Assembly (NCBI RefSeq): GCF_003116015.1 | Contig: NZ_LGQZ01000031.1 | Span: 1 to 41,043, forward strand | Origin: Azospirillum sp. TSO22-1 | GTDB lineage: Bacteria > Pseudomonadota > Alphaproteobacteria > Azospirillales > Azospirillaceae | DNA length: 41,043 bases | Direction: 5' to 3' | Shown here: one piece after another, positions 1-7,560 of the stretch | Numbering within the stretch: position 1 is the stretch's first letter | Layout: the number at the start of each line of letters is the position of its first letter | Notes under the pieces: model-generated | Database searches by the model: none | What the model was told of the DNA's origin: nothing | The model's input: only the letters and a program-made list of their open reading frames with translations | Position numbers and translations under genes: made by a program

Positions 1-1
1 C

Positions 2-1273
2 CTCTTCGAGCGCGGCCCGGCGGTCGGCGCCTCGCTGCGGGCGTGGGCGCACGTCCGCGTCTTCTCGCCGTGGCGCTACAACGTGGATGCCGCCGCCCGC
101 ACGCTGCTGGAGGCGACGGGCTGGACCGCGCCGGACGACGAGGCGCTGCCCACCGGGGGCGGGATCGTGCGCGACTACCTGGAGCCGCTGGCCGCGCATC
201 CCGGCATCGCGCCGCACCTCCGCCTCGGTGCCGAGGTGCTGGGCATCACCCGGTCCGGCCTCGACAAGCTGACGACGTCCGGCCGCGCCGATGCCCCGCT
301 CGTGGTGAGCTGGCGCGACCGCGACGGAACCGAGCACCGGACCGCGGCGCACGCGGTGATCGACGCTTCCGGCACCTGGTTCACCCCGAACCCGATGGGC
401 GTCGACGGGCTGCCGGTCCCCGGCGAGCGAGCCGCGGCGGACCGCATCGCCTACGGCATCCCCGACGTGCTGGGCGCGGAGCGCGAGACCTACGCCGGCG
501 TGGCGACGCTGGTGGTCGGCTCCGGGCACTCGGCGATGAACGCCGTGCTCGACCTGCTGACCCTGCGGGAACAGGCGCCGGGCACGCGCGTGCTGTGGGC
601 CCTGCGCCGGAACCAGATGGCACGGCTTCTCGGCGGCGGCCTGAACGACCAGCTGCCGGCGCGCGGAGCCCTTGGCGTCGCCGCCACCCGCGCCATTGCG
701 GAGGGGCGGCTGGAGCTCTTGAGCCCCTACGCCGCCGAGCGCGTGGAGCGCGCCGGGGACGGCCTGCGCATCACCGGCGCCCTTGACGGGCGACCGCACG
801 AGATGCGGGTGCAGCGCGTCATCGTCGCCACGGGCTTGCGGCCGAACCTCTCCATCCTGCGCGAGCTGCGCGTCGAGTTGGACCCGCTGGTCGAGGCGCC
901 GCCGAAGCTGGCGCCGCTGATCGACCCGAACCTGCATTCCTGCGGCACGGTGCCGCCGCACGGCGTGGAGGAGCTGTCGCATCCAGAGCCCGGCTTCTAC
1001 ATCGTCGGCGGCAAGAGCTACGGCCGCGCCCCGACCTTCCTGATGGCGACGGGATACGAGCAGGTCCGCTCGGTGGTGGCGGAGATCGCCGGCGACCACG
1101 TGGCGGCCCGCGACGTTCATCTCGTACTGCCGGAGACCGGCGTGTGCAGCTCGGACGCCCTGTTCGCCGAGGAGGAGGAAACCGCCGGTGGCTGCTGCGG
1201 CACGCCGGCGCCTGCTCCAGCCGCGCCAGCCACGCCGGCCAAGGCCACCGGCTGCTGCACGAGGGTGGCATGA
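2..1273 (+). CDS. NAD(P)/FAD-dependent oxidoreductase with Cys-rich tail, ArsO-like (5' end outside window)
   Basis: The reading frame is open from base 2, so the start lies upstream of the window. An N-terminal FAD-binding region is cut off; the visible part has a second Rossmann motif VVGSGHSA (NAD(P)H binding) and the late FAD motif IVATGLRPN, as in flavin monooxygenases and pyridine-nucleotide oxidoreductases. The C-terminus is unusual: an Ala/Pro-rich linker carries two Cys-Cys pairs (GCCGT and GCCTR) plus an earlier single Cys, which looks like a soft-metal or arsenite-binding tail. Its stop overlaps the start of the following MFS gene by 4 bases (ATGA). Flavoproteins of this type (often called ArsO) are found in ars loci, and an arsR-arsC-acr3 operon lies 4 kb downstream. 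The enzyme fold is clear; the arsenic role is inferred from context and the Cys tail. Confidence 0.82.
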   Translation, partial: LFERGPAVGASLRAWAHVRVFSPWRYNVDAAARTLLEATGWTAPDDEALPTGGGIVRDYLEPLAAHPGIAPHLRLGAEVLGITRSGLDKLTTSGRADAPLVVSWRDRDGTEHRTAAHAVIDASGTWFTPNPMGVDGLPVPGERAAADRIAYGIPDVLGAERETYAGVATLVVGSGHSAMNAVLDLLTLREQAPGTRVLWALRRNQMARLLGGGLNDQLPARGALGVAATRAIAEGRLELLSPYAAERVERAGDGLRITGALDGRPHEMRVQRVIVATGLRPNLSILRELRVELDPLVEAPPKLAPLIDPNLHSCGTVPPHGVEELSHPEPGFYIVGGKSYGRAPTFLMATGYEQVRSVVAEIAGDHVAARDVHLVLPETGVCSSDALFAEEEETAGGCCGTPAPAPAAPATPAKATGCCTRVA

Positions 1274-2505
1274 CCGACGCCGTGGCCGGCGCGCGTCCGC
1301 ATCCGGCGCCGCGCGTCGGCCGGCGGCCGTTCATCGCGGCGCTCGGCGTCGGCCAGATCGTCTCCTGGGGCACGCTCTACTACAGCTTCCCGCTGATGGC
1401 CGGGCCCATGGCCCAGGAGTTCGGCTTGAGCAAGCCGGAAGTGTACGGTGCGGCCACCGTGGGACTCGCCGCGGCGAGCCTCGCGGCCTACCCGGTCGGC
1501 GCCGCCATCGACCGCGGGCACGGGCGGGCGGTGATGGCGGCGGGCTCCGGGCTGGCCTCCCTGCTGCTGCTGGTCTGGGCGCTGCTGCCGGCGAGCTGGG
1601 CGCTCTACCCGCTGTTCGTCGGCATCGGGCTGGCGCAGGCGATGACGCTGTACGAGCCGGCCTTCGCGGTCGTCGCCCGCCGCTACGGCGCGGGGGTGCG
1701 GGCGGGGATCACCACGCTGACGCTGTGGGGCGGCTTCGCCAGCACCGTCTTCGTGCCGGTCATCCAGCTGCTGCTCGACCAGGTCGGCTGGCGCCCCGCC
1801 CTGGCTGTGCTGGCACTTGCCAACCTAATGTTCGGGATGGTGCCGCACCTCGCCGTGATCGACCGCGGCACCGATGCGCCGGCCCCGTCCACCGGGCCGA
1901 TGGCCGGCCGGACGGCGATCGGCTGGGCGCTGCGGCGTCCGGCGTTCTGGGGGCTGCTGGTGGCCTTCACCGTCTACTACGGCACCTTCTCGGCGCTGAC
2001 CTTCCACCTCTACCCGCTGCTGATCGAGCGTGGCTTCGACGCGGTGACGGTAGTCGGCGCCATCGCCATCATCGGGCCATCCCAGGTGGCTGGGCGGGTC
2101 GCCGTCTGGCTCTTCGCGGCGCGGCGGTCGATCCGGGCGGTCGGCTCGATCACCGTGCTGGGCTTCCCGGCCGCGCTGCTGCTGTTCTGGGCGTTGCCGC
2201 CGGGGTTCGTGTCGTTGGCCGTGTTCGCCACCGTCTACGGCGCGGCCAACGGGATCATGACCATCGTGCGCGGGCTCGCCGTGCCGGAGATGCTGACCCG
2301 CGACGCCTACGGCGCCATCAACGGCGCGCTCGCGGTGCCGGCCACCGCTGCCAAGGCCGCCGCCCCGGTGCTGGCCGCCGCGCTGTGGGCGGCGACGGGC
2401 TCCTACGATGCGGTTCTGACCGCAGCGTTCGCCGGTTCGGTCGTGGTGGTGCTCGGGTTCTGGGCGGCGGCGTTGCACGGCCGTCCCGCCGGTGGCGTGC
2501 GCTGA
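1270..2505 (+). CDS. MFS transporter, coupled to the ArsO-like flavoprotein
   Basis: A 411-residue integral membrane protein with about 12 hydrophobic segments, typical MFS length. The motif following TM2 (GAAIDRGHGR) matches the MFS loop 2-3 signature. The ATG at 1270 overlaps the upstream TGA, so the two genes are almost certainly translationally coupled. Substrate cannot be read from sequence. Pairing with an ArsO-like flavoprotein suggests export of a product of that enzyme or of an arsenical. It does not look like ArsJ, because no glyceraldehyde-3-phosphate dehydrogenase partner is present. Confidence 0.88.
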   Translation: MTDAVAGARPHPAPRVGRRPFIAALGVGQIVSWGTLYYSFPLMAGPMAQEFGLSKPEVYGAATVGLAAASLAAYPVGAAIDRGHGRAVMAAGSGLASLLLLVWALLPASWALYPLFVGIGLAQAMTLYEPAFAVVARRYGAGVRAGITTLTLWGGFASTVFVPVIQLLLDQVGWRPALAVLALANLMFGMVPHLAVIDRGTDAPAPSTGPMAGRTAIGWALRRPAFWGLLVAFTVYYGTFSALTFHLYPLLIERGFDAVTVVGAIAIIGPSQVAGRVAVWLFAARRSIRAVGSITVLGFPAALLLFWALPPGFVSLAVFATVYGAANGIMTIVRGLAVPEMLTRDAYGAINGALAVPATAAKAAAPVLAAALWAATGSYDAVLTAAFAGSVVVVLGFWAAALHGRPAGGVR

Positions 2506-2508
2506 CCC

Positions 2509-2535
2509 TGTAACGCATCGCGCGTCCGCCTCGTC
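2509..2535 (+). promoter_or_regulatory. candidate ECF sigma promoter upstream of the sigma factor gene
   Basis: TGTAACG (2509-2515) and CGTC (2532-2535) are separated by 16 bases in the short gap between the MFS stop and the sigma gene. An AAC-containing -35 with a CGTC-type -10 at this spacing is the usual form of ECF promoters, which the cognate sigma often controls itself. This rests on pattern only. Confidence 0.35.
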
Positions 2536-2580
2536 CAACGGGAAAGGGCCTCCGCGGCCCTCCCCATCAAGGAGAAGAGG

Positions 2581-3171
2581 ATGAGGCCTCCAGACTTCGA
2601 GAGCGGCGCCGGCCCGGCGCTCCCGACCGCGACCGACTTGGCCGTTCATCGTGCCGGTCTGCACCGTTTCGTCCTGAGCGTCGTCGGCAACCCGGACCTC
2701 GCCGAGGACATCGTGCAGGAGACCCTGTTGCGGGCGATGACATCGCCGGCCGGATTTGCCGGCCGATCTCGGCCGATGACCTGGCTGTCGGCGATCGCCC
2801 TCAACGCCCTGCGCGACCACTACCGCCGGCGCTCCACCCGCACCGAGGTTGCGGCCGACGAGGCGGCGCTGGAGGAGGTGCCGTCCGATGACGACGTCGT
2901 GCTGGCGCTGATGCAGGACGAGATGGGCGCTTGCATCGCCGAGCACCTCACGGCGCTGCCCGACCGGCAGCGCGAGGTGCTGACCCTGCACGACATCGGC
3001 GGCGCCAGCCACGCCGAGGTCGCCGAGGCACTGGGGATCAGCGAGGGCAACGCCCGGGTGCTGCTGCACCGCGCCCGCGCCGCGTTGCGCGAGCGCTTGG
3101 CGTGCCACTGCCGGATCGACTTCGGCCGCGACGCGGTGCCCTGCACGCCGCGGTCCGGAGGCGAGCCATGA
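2581..3171 (+). CDS. ECF-type RNA polymerase sigma factor with C-terminal Cys residues
   Basis: A 196-residue protein with sigma region 2 (around residues 22-85, including DLAEDIVQETLLRA) and region 4 (about residues 120-172, LPDRQREVLTLHDIGG followed by an HTH). There is no region 3, as in ECF sigmas. The ATG at 2581 follows a strong AAGGAGAAGAGG ribosome site. The tail carries Cys-His-Cys and, twelve residues later, another Cys, a possible metal- or redox-sensing extension. No anti-sigma gene is adjacent: the next gene, overlapping by 4 bases, is an MFS transporter. The tail may therefore replace an anti-sigma protein, or the anti-sigma may lie elsewhere. The family call is firm; the signal sensed is unknown. 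Confidence 0.9.
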   Translation: MRPPDFESGAGPALPTATDLAVHRAGLHRFVLSVVGNPDLAEDIVQETLLRAMTSPAGFAGRSRPMTWLSAIALNALRDHYRRRSTRTEVAADEAALEEVPSDDDVVLALMQDEMGACIAEHLTALPDRQREVLTLHDIGGASHAEVAEALGISEGNARVLLHRARAALRERLACHCRIDFGRDAVPCTPRSGGEP

Positions 3172-4451
3172 GCCCCGAACCGCTCAATGTGCCGGTGCCG
3201 GCCGCTTTGCTTCCCAAGGAACGGGAGACCGTGATGACCACGCCCAAGAGCCGGTACAGCCCGGCCGCCGTCCTCGTCGCCGCCTCGGTCATCCTGGCGC
3301 TCTCGCTGGGAGTCCGGCACGCCTTCGGGCTGTTCCTCCAGCCGGTCTCCATGGACGGCGGCTGGGGCCGCGAGGTGTTCGCCTTCGCCATCGCCCTGCA
3401 AAACCTCGTCTGGGGCGCCGCGCAACCCTTCGCCGGCATGGCCGCCGACCGGATCGGCGCTGGCAGGATGATCGTGGCCGGCACCGTCCTGTACGTGGCG
3501 GGCCTGCTGGTCATGGCGCAGCCGCAGGGTCCGCTCACCTTCATCCTCGGTGCTGGCGTCCTGGTGGGGCTCGGCCTCAGCGGCACGACCTACCCGCTGG
3601 TGCTCGGGGCGGTGTCGCGGGCGGTCCCGCCGGAGCGGCGCAGCCTTGCGCTCGGCATCGCCATGGCCGGGGCGGCGTTCGGCCAGTTCCTCATGCTGCC
3701 CGGCGCGCTGCTCGGCATCGACCTCCTTGGCTGGTCGGGGGCGCTGGTCGCCTTGTCGATCGTCACCGCCGCCATGGTCCCGTTCAGCGTGCCGCTGTTC
3801 GAGCGCCCGGCGGAGTCGGCGCGTGCCGTTCACGACACGACGGCGGGAACGGCGATTCGTGCGGCGCTGGCCCACCGCGGGTTCCAGTTGCTGGCGCTCG
3901 GCTTCTTCGTCTGCGGCTTCCAGGTGGTGTTCATCGCCACCCATTTGCCCGCCTTCCTGACCGACAAGGGGTTGCCGTTCGAGACCGGCTCGACCGTGCT
4001 CGCCCTCATTGGGCTGTTCAACATCGCCGGAGCCTATGTTGCCGGCCTGTGGGGCGGGCGCTACCGCAAGCCGACGCTGCTCGCCTGGCTCTATCTGGCC
4101 CGCGCCGTGATCATCGCGGCCTTCGCGTTCCTGCCGGTGAGCGTGTGGAGCGCCTACGCCTTCGGGGCCGTCATGGGGCTGTTCTGGCTGTCTACGGCGC
4201 CGCTGACCAACGGCACCATCTCCGATCTGTTCGGCGTGCGGAACATATCTATGCTCGGCGGCGTGGTCTTCTTCGCTCACCAGCTCGGTGCCTTTCTGGG
4301 CGGCTGGATCGGGGGTGTGCTGTACGACCGCCTCGGTTCCTATGACGGGGCGTGGCTGCTCGCCATCGGGCTCAGCCTCGTCGCCGCCATGCTCAACGTG
4401 CCGATCAAGCTCGATACGCCGGCCGCGGAGCCGGCGAAGGTGGCGACATGA
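3168..4451 (+). CDS. MFS transporter downstream of the ECF sigma factor
   Basis: A 12-TM major facilitator protein of about 405-427 residues, with the loop 2-3 motif GMAADRIGAGR. Two starts are credible. ATG 3168 overlaps the sigma factor stop (ATGA) and has GGAGG six bases upstream. ATG 3234 has GGAG six bases upstream and begins directly before the first membrane segment, which fits MFS proteins better. The gene forms one transcription unit with the sigma factor and the 40-residue ORF that follows. Substrate is unknown; the location between two arsenic-type gene sets suggests toxic anion or metalloid efflux, but nothing in the sequence proves it. Confidence 0.87.
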   Translation: MSPEPLNVPVPAALLPKERETVMTTPKSRYSPAAVLVAASVILALSLGVRHAFGLFLQPVSMDGGWGREVFAFAIALQNLVWGAAQPFAGMAADRIGAGRMIVAGTVLYVAGLLVMAQPQGPLTFILGAGVLVGLGLSGTTYPLVLGAVSRAVPPERRSLALGIAMAGAAFGQFLMLPGALLGIDLLGWSGALVALSIVTAAMVPFSVPLFERPAESARAVHDTTAGTAIRAALAHRGFQLLALGFFVCGFQVVFIATHLPAFLTDKGLPFETGSTVLALIGLFNIAGAYVAGLWGGRYRKPTLLAWLYLARAVIIAAFAFLPVSVWSAYAFGAVMGLFWLSTAPLTNGTISDLFGVRNISMLGGVVFFAHQLGAFLGGWIGGVLYDRLGSYDGAWLLAIGLSLVAAMLNVPIKLDTPAAEPAKVAT

Positions 4452-4570
4452 GGGCGCTGCGCAGCGTTGTCCTGGCGGTGATCGGCCTCGTCTTGCTGGC
4501 AGCGATCTGGCCCCTGTACCGGGCTCCGGCCATGGGGATGATGCTGTCGGCCACAACCTTCTGCCAGTGA
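4448..4570 (+). CDS. 40-residue single-pass membrane peptide coupled to the MFS gene
   Basis: The ATG at 4448 overlaps the MFS stop codon (ATGA). The product has a short basic N-terminus (MRALR), one hydrophobic segment (about residues 7-22), then a Met-rich stretch (MGMM) and a single Cys near the end. No family is recognised. Tight coupling argues for real translation, perhaps as an accessory subunit of the transporter, but the gene ends directly at the joint with a truncated crotonase gene, so it could also be a cut-off remnant. Confidence 0.5.
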   Translation: MRALRSVVLAVIGLVLLAAIWPLYRAPAMGMMLSATTFCQ

Positions 4571-4587
4571 GGAGAGGGCGCGACATC

Positions 4588-5058
4588 CTTGCGCCCGACG
4601 GCGCGCGCCAGCGCCACCCCCGGCGTTGAACAGAACAGGCCGAGGTTGATTCCCGGCGTGGCGAAGCGGGCCGTCGTCGAGGCATAAGCCAAATCGCAGC
4701 TCGCCACCAGCTGGCAGCCGGCTGCGGCCGCCGCCCCGTGGACCTTGGCGATCACCGGCTGGGGCAGCCGCACGATGGCGGTCATCACCCGCGCGCACAG
4801 GGCGAACAGCGCCGCCACGGGGGCGCGTCCCTCCAGCGTGCACATCTCCCGCACGTCGTAACCGGCGCAGAAGGCCCGCCCATTGGCGGCCAGAACCACC
4901 ACCTTGACCGCCCGGTCGACTGCGAGCGTGGCGAGCGTCCGTTCCAGCTCGGTCAGCAGCGCGACGGACAGGGTGTTGTGGGCTTCAGGCCGGTTGAGCG
5001 TCAGCGTGGCGACGCCGGCCTCGATTCGGGTGAGCAGGATCGGTTCGGCTTCGGGCAC
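4588..5058 (-). pseudogene. enoyl-CoA hydratase/isomerase (crotonase) gene, 3' truncated
   Basis: From a GTG at 5058 with GGAGAG seven bases upstream, the frame encodes a typical crotonase N-terminal half: the oxyanion-hole segment AFCAGYD, the second loop HGAAAAAGCQLVASCDLAYA, and TPGINLGLFC. Similarity stops at about ALARAVGRK (near 4588). Instead of the expected helices and C-terminal trimerisation region, the frame runs on as antisense of the MFS operon. About one third of a normal 255-residue enzyme is missing, so it is probably inactive. The cut coincides with the 3' end of the incoming MFS operon and marks a recombination joint. Confidence 0.75.
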
Positions 5059-5190
5059 GTCGATCTCTCCGTGTCTGGTGCCGATCGGGCGAGCTGCGCA
5101 GCACGAACGGCGCCCGCACCCAGCGCGTGCCAGGGTGCGGGCGCCGGGGTGGCGCGGGTCGGGGTCCACCCGGTCGATGGGAAGGATTGG

Positions 5191-5280
5191 TCAGCAGCAG
5201 CCCGCCGGAGCCGCCGTGGGGGCGCAACCGGCCGCCACCGAGACCGCCACCAGTTCCTTCTCCCGCATCGTCAGGGACAT
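5191..5280 (-). CDS. 29-residue Cys-ending ORF, possibly a remnant of a carboxymuconolactone decarboxylase/AhpD-like protein
   Basis: The frame begins with two adjacent ATGs (5283 and 5280); GGAG lies six bases before the inner one. The peptide starts MSLTMREKELVAVSVAAGC, which resembles the beginning of small AhpD/CMD-type proteins, then ends after an Ala/Pro stretch in Cys-Cys. It is divergent from arsR and could share its control region. It may be a truncated gene, or a genuine thiol peptide, since the same Ala/Pro-CC ending occurs in the flavoprotein at the left edge. Evidence is limited to frame, ribosome site and context. Confidence 0.35.
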   Translation of the reverse strand: MSLTMREKELVAVSVAAGCAPTAAPAGCC

Positions 5281-5419
5281 CATCGTCTCCGCCCAGGGGA
5301 GGCGCGGCCGATCCGCGCCTCATGCCCTGACGGGCCGGGTGCCGGAACGTTACATCCCGCCGCACCCACGGCATGAATCGGCGCTTTCGCCCGAACCTGC
5401 CTCCGTCACCGGACGTTCC

Positions 5420-5482
5420 GATATTTCGATAATGCTCAAAATGCCCTTGGCGGACCGTTCCACCCATGATATTTCGACATTA
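5420..5482 (+). promoter_or_regulatory. candidate ArsR operator region (direct repeat)
   Basis: The sequence GATATTTCGATAATG (5420-5434) recurs as GATATTTCGACATTA (5468-5482), 48 bases apart, in an AT-rich patch just upstream of arsR. ATTTCGA-type half sites are common in ArsR/SmtB operators. Their position fits autorepression of arsR-arsC-acr3, possibly also of the small divergent ORF at 5191-5280. Confidence 0.5.
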
Positions 5483-5523
5483 CTGGAAATAACAAAGCAA
5501 CCCGGCGATCGCGAGGGAGCACC

Positions 5524-5871
5524 GTGGACAAGAAGGATGTCCTGTCGTCGTTGGCCGCACTGTCACAGGAGACCAGGCTGGACATCTTCCGCCTGCTCGT
5601 CCAGGCAGGCCCCGAAGGCCGCTCGGCGGGAGCCATCGCCGACGCGCTCGGCGTGGCGCCGGCAACCCTGTCCTTTCACCTGTCGAACCTGACCCATGCC
5701 GGCCTGATCGTGCAGCGGCGCGCGAGCCGCTCGCTGATCTACACCGCCGATTTCGACCGCATGAACGCTCTCCTCGGCTTCCTGGCGGAGAACTGCTGCG
5801 GTCGTCCCACCTCCGTCCCCACCTGTGAGCCGGTCTGCGCGCCGTCTTCGGCCGCGTCCTGTGGCAAGTGA
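5524..5871 (+). CDS. arsR: ArsR-family arsenite-responsive repressor
   Basis: A 115-residue winged-helix protein of the ArsR/SmtB family, starting at GTG 5524. The DNA-recognition helix lies around residues 40-60 (GAIADALGVAPATLSFHLSNL). The classical alpha-3 CxC arsenic site is absent. Instead the C-terminus has ENCC followed by further Cys residues (PTCEPVC and a final SCGK). This resembles the AfArsR type from Acidithiobacillus, where As(III) is bound by a C-terminal Cys pair plus a third Cys. It is first in an operon with arsC and acr3, and a repeated half site lies upstream, so it probably represses this operon until arsenite binds. Confidence 0.93.
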   Translation: MDKKDVLSSLAALSQETRLDIFRLLVQAGPEGRSAGAIADALGVAPATLSFHLSNLTHAGLIVQRRASRSLIYTADFDRMNALLGFLAENCCGRPTSVPTCEPVCAPSSAASCGK

Positions 5872-5901
5872 TCCCGGCCACCGCCAATCCTGGAGCAACA
5901 A

Positions 5902-6396
5902 ATGACCGAGGAGCGCGTCTACAACGTGCTGTTCCTGTGCACGCACAACAGCGCCCGCAGCGTGCTGGCGGAGTGCATCCTGAACCGTGAGGGCAAGGGC
6001 CGCCTGCGCGGTTTCAGCGCCGGCAGCCAGCCCTCCGGCCGCATCAACCCCTTCGTCCGCGACCTGCTGGAGCGGCTGGGCTTTCCCACCACCGACCTGC
6101 GCTCCAAGACCTGGGACGCGTTCGCCACGGCTGAGGCGCCGCGCATGGATTTCGTCTTCACCGTCTGCGACAACGCGGCCGGCGAGGTCTGCCCGGTGTG
6201 GCCCGGCCAGCCGGTCACCGCGCACTGGGGCTTCCCCGACCCGTCCAGCGCCCAAGGGACCGACGCCGAGAAGGCGGCCTTCACCGCCGACGTGTTCCGC
6301 CAGATCGAGCGCCGCATCCAGGCCTTCGTCAGCCTGCCTTTCGCGTCCCTCGACCGGCTGGCGCTGAAGCGCCGGCTGGAGGACATGGCGCGATGA
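5902..6396 (+). CDS. arsC: arsenate reductase, low-molecular-weight phosphatase type
   Basis: A 164-residue protein with the LMW-PTP P-loop near the N-terminus (LCTHNSARS: Cys, five residues, Arg), the catalytic base loop DPSS, and further Cys residues (VCDNAAGEVC) suitable for a disulfide relay. This family reduces As(V) to As(III) using thioredoxin or a related thiol donor. It lies 30 bases after arsR and overlaps the acr3 start by 4 bases, so arsenite is passed to the efflux pump encoded next. Assignment is firm; whether it is the thioredoxin- or glutaredoxin-linked subtype is not decided. Confidence 0.92.
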   Translation: MTEERVYNVLFLCTHNSARSVLAECILNREGKGRLRGFSAGSQPSGRINPFVRDLLERLGFPTTDLRSKTWDAFATAEAPRMDFVFTVCDNAAGEVCPVWPGQPVTAHWGFPDPSSAQGTDAEKAAFTADVFRQIERRIQAFVSLPFASLDRLALKRRLEDMAR

Positions 6397-7457
6397 CGGC
6401 CGCCGCCCACACCGCCCCGGCGGCCCGCCCGGCGATGGGCACCTTCGAGCGCTACCTGAGCGTTTGGGTGGCGCTGTGCATCGCCACCGGCATTGCGCTG
6501 GGGCACCTGATCCCCGGCGCCTTCGCGGCCGTGGCGGCGGCCGAGGCCGCCAAGGTCAACCTGCCGGTGGCGGTGCTGATCTGGTTGATGATCGTGCCGA
6601 TGCTGCTGAAGATCGACTTCGGCGCCCTGCACGAGGTGAAGGAGCACTGGCGCGGCATCGCGGTGACGCTGTTCATCAACTGGGCGGTCAAGCCGTTCTC
6701 AATGGCGCTGCTGGGCTGGCTGTTCGTCGCCACGCTGTTCCGCGGCCTGCTGCCGGCCGACCAGATCGACGGCTACATCGCCGGCCTGATCCTGTTGGCC
6801 GCCGCCCCCTGCACGGCCATGGTGTTCGTCTGGTCGAATCTGTGCGGCGGCGAGCCGCACTACACGCTGAGCCAAGTTGCCTTGAACGACCTGATCATGG
6901 TGGTCGCCTTCGCACCGCTCGTCGGGCTGCTGCTGGGCGTGGCGTCGATCACCGTGCCCTGGGACACCTTGCTGCTGTCGGTGGTGCTCTACATTGTGGT
7001 TCCGGTCGTCGCGGCCCAGACATGGCGGCGCAGCCTTCTGGCCGCCGGCAGCGACAGGGCGCTGAAGCAGGTCCTGGACCGTCTTCATCCGGTGTCCCTG
7101 GTGGCGCTGCTGGCCACGCTGGTGCTGCTGTTCGGCTTCCAGGGGGAACAGGTGCTGGCCCAGCCGCTCGTCATCCTGCTGCTGGCGGTACCGATCCTGA
7201 TCCAGGTCTATCTGAACGCCGGGCTGGCGTACTGGCTGGCGCGGCAGTTCGGTGTGGCGTGGTGCGTGGCGGCGCCCGGCGCGCTCATCGGGGCCTCCAA
7301 CTTCTTCGAGCTGGCGGTCGCGGCGGCGATCAGCCTGTTCGGCCTCCAGTCCAGCGCGGCCTTGGCCACGGTGGTCGGCGTGCTGGTCGAGGTGCCGGTC
7401 ATGCTGTCGGTGGTGAGGATCGTCACGGCGACCCGCGACTGGTACGAGGCCCGCTGA
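6393..7457 (+). CDS. acr3: ACR3-family arsenite efflux permease
   Basis: A 354-residue, ten-segment inner-membrane protein. It carries the ACR3 hallmarks: the conserved Cys in APCTAMVFVWS (fourth segment) and GASNFFELAVA near the end. ACR3 proteins export arsenite using the proton gradient. The ATG at 6393 overlaps the arsC stop. A strong inverted repeat follows the stop codon. With arsR and arsC this makes a complete minimal arsenic-resistance operon. Confidence 0.94.
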   Translation: MTAAAHTAPAARPAMGTFERYLSVWVALCIATGIALGHLIPGAFAAVAAAEAAKVNLPVAVLIWLMIVPMLLKIDFGALHEVKEHWRGIAVTLFINWAVKPFSMALLGWLFVATLFRGLLPADQIDGYIAGLILLAAAPCTAMVFVWSNLCGGEPHYTLSQVALNDLIMVVAFAPLVGLLLGVASITVPWDTLLLSVVLYIVVPVVAAQTWRRSLLAAGSDRALKQVLDRLHPVSLVALLATLVLLFGFQGEQVLAQPLVILLLAVPILIQVYLNAGLAYWLARQFGVAWCVAAPGALIGASNFFELAVAAAISLFGLQSSAALATVVGVLVEVPVMLSVVRIVTATRDWYEAR

Positions 7458-7506
7458 GCGCGCCCGGCGGACGGCGTTGCATCGTTCCGACCGGTGCTGG
7501 ACGCGG

Positions 7507-7541
7507 GACGCGGGGCGGATCATCTCGATGCGCCCCGCGTC
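7507..7541. terminator. hairpin between convergent acr3 and GntP-permease genes
   Basis: Perfect 11-base arms GACGCGGGGCG (7507-7517) and CGCCCCGCGTC (7531-7541) enclose a 13-base loop between two convergent genes. No clear U-tract follows, but the stem is GC-rich and well placed to terminate in both directions. Confidence 0.6.
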
Positions 7542-7560
7542 TTGATGCCGATCAGGACCG

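Noticed and set aside
1188..2513. 441-codon plus-strand frame overlapping the MFS gene
   Set aside because: Arg/Gly-rich and motif-free, whereas the alternative frame encodes a 12-TM MFS protein with an ATGA start.
2820..4685. Long open minus-strand frame (621 codons) opposite the sigma/MFS genes
   Set aside because: It is rich in Arg/Gln/His/Gly and lacks any motif. The plus-strand genes there have domains, ribosome sites and coupled starts, so it is an antisense shadow of GC-rich coding DNA.
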